From Solobacterium sp. (GTDB lineage: Bacteria > Bacillota_I > Bacilli_A > Erysipelotrichales > Erysipelotrichaceae): a stretch of DNA of 64,000 nt. The notes below the pieces were generated by a model, which ran no database searches, was not told the DNA's origin, and was given only the letters and a program-made list of their open reading frames with translations. The DNA lies in NCBI GenBank assembly GCA_017510405.1, contig JAFWNG010000019.1, positions 17,790 to 81,789 on the forward strand, in the 5' to 3' direction. Shown here piece by piece: positions 63,967 through 64,000 of this stretch (within the stretch, counting starts at the first letter, position 1; each line of letters begins with the position of its first letter). Made by a program: the position numbers and the translations under genes.

Positions 63967-63995
63967 TTGACAAAGCGAAGATGATGAGTTATTAT
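63967..63995 (+). promoter_or_regulatory. Downstream tandem promoter at window end (probable rRNA operon P2)
   Basis: TTGACA (63967-63972), 17-bp spacer, TATTAT (63990-63995). The transcript start lies at or beyond the window edge, so the gene it drives is not visible. Strength and duplication suggest an rRNA or tRNA operon. Confidence 0.75.
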
Positions 63996-64000
63996 CATCA

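Noticed and set aside
1..64000. Insertion sequences, prophage genes, CRISPR arrays, tRNA or rRNA genes
   Set aside because: No transposase, integrase, phage structural gene, regular short repeat array or cloverleaf sequence was recognised anywhere in the window.

Overview
The window is a mid-GC Bacillota chromosome segment. The gene order rplJ-rplL-(methyltransferase)-rpoB-rpoC, the L10 leader, the abundance of TTCG- and A/T-flanked intrinsic terminators, PTS and LacI-type sugar control, and a DUF4003-like gene all fit. The RpoB rifampicin pocket carries Asn where most bacteria have His, as in Mollicutes. Together with gut-type metabolism this points to an anaerobic Erysipelotrichia-like gut bacterium. 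That placement is an inference, not a proven taxon.

Layout. 1-4496: a sugar-acid type operon (UxaA-family dehydratase cut by the window edge, a duplicated PHB-depolymerase-like esterase, SLC13 permease). 4632-6971: convergent metY and cysK sharing a long inverted-repeat terminator. 7098-11588: a sucrose operon (LacI regulator, GH32, PTS EIIBCA) behind an operator that also matches the CcpA cre consensus. 11692-14328: Nudix, HAD, MATE. 14425-18373: MarR plus a heterodimeric ABC exporter with one degenerate ATP site. 18514-22863: a 1449-residue secreted BspA-type LRR/Ig-like/DUF4214 protein. 22971-26185: DegV, then TetR-nitroreductase-S66 peptidase. 26250-30621: PIG-L deacetylase with a GPH symporter, and a large Old Yellow Enzyme family oxidoreductase. 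30798-33282: PRTase-like protein, metallophosphatase, MgtC, small conserved protein.

33325-46504 is the most interesting part. An acyl-CoA ligase diverges from an iorA-iorB-paaK-ACT operon (2-oxo acid oxidation to acyl-CoA). After purC comes a minus-strand set: SSS symporter, amidohydrolase, two 2-hydroxyacyl-CoA dehydratase-family subunits and an unlisted 55-residue membrane protein. A TrpR-like regulator diverges from this set. A 20-bp motif (17/20 identical) sits just downstream of well-formed promoters of both the ligase and the symporter, suggesting one regulon linking the two loci.

46816-51634: a 495-residue XRE-type protein of unknown output domain and a four-gene minus operon (DUF4003-like, proline iminopeptidase-like, histidine phosphatase, PHP phosphatase). 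51782-61872: rplJL, methyltransferase, rpoBC. 61970-63859: glmS. The window ends in two tandem near-consensus sigma-A promoters, probably those of an rRNA operon lying just beyond it. I saw no tRNA or rRNA gene, insertion sequence, prophage or CRISPR array.
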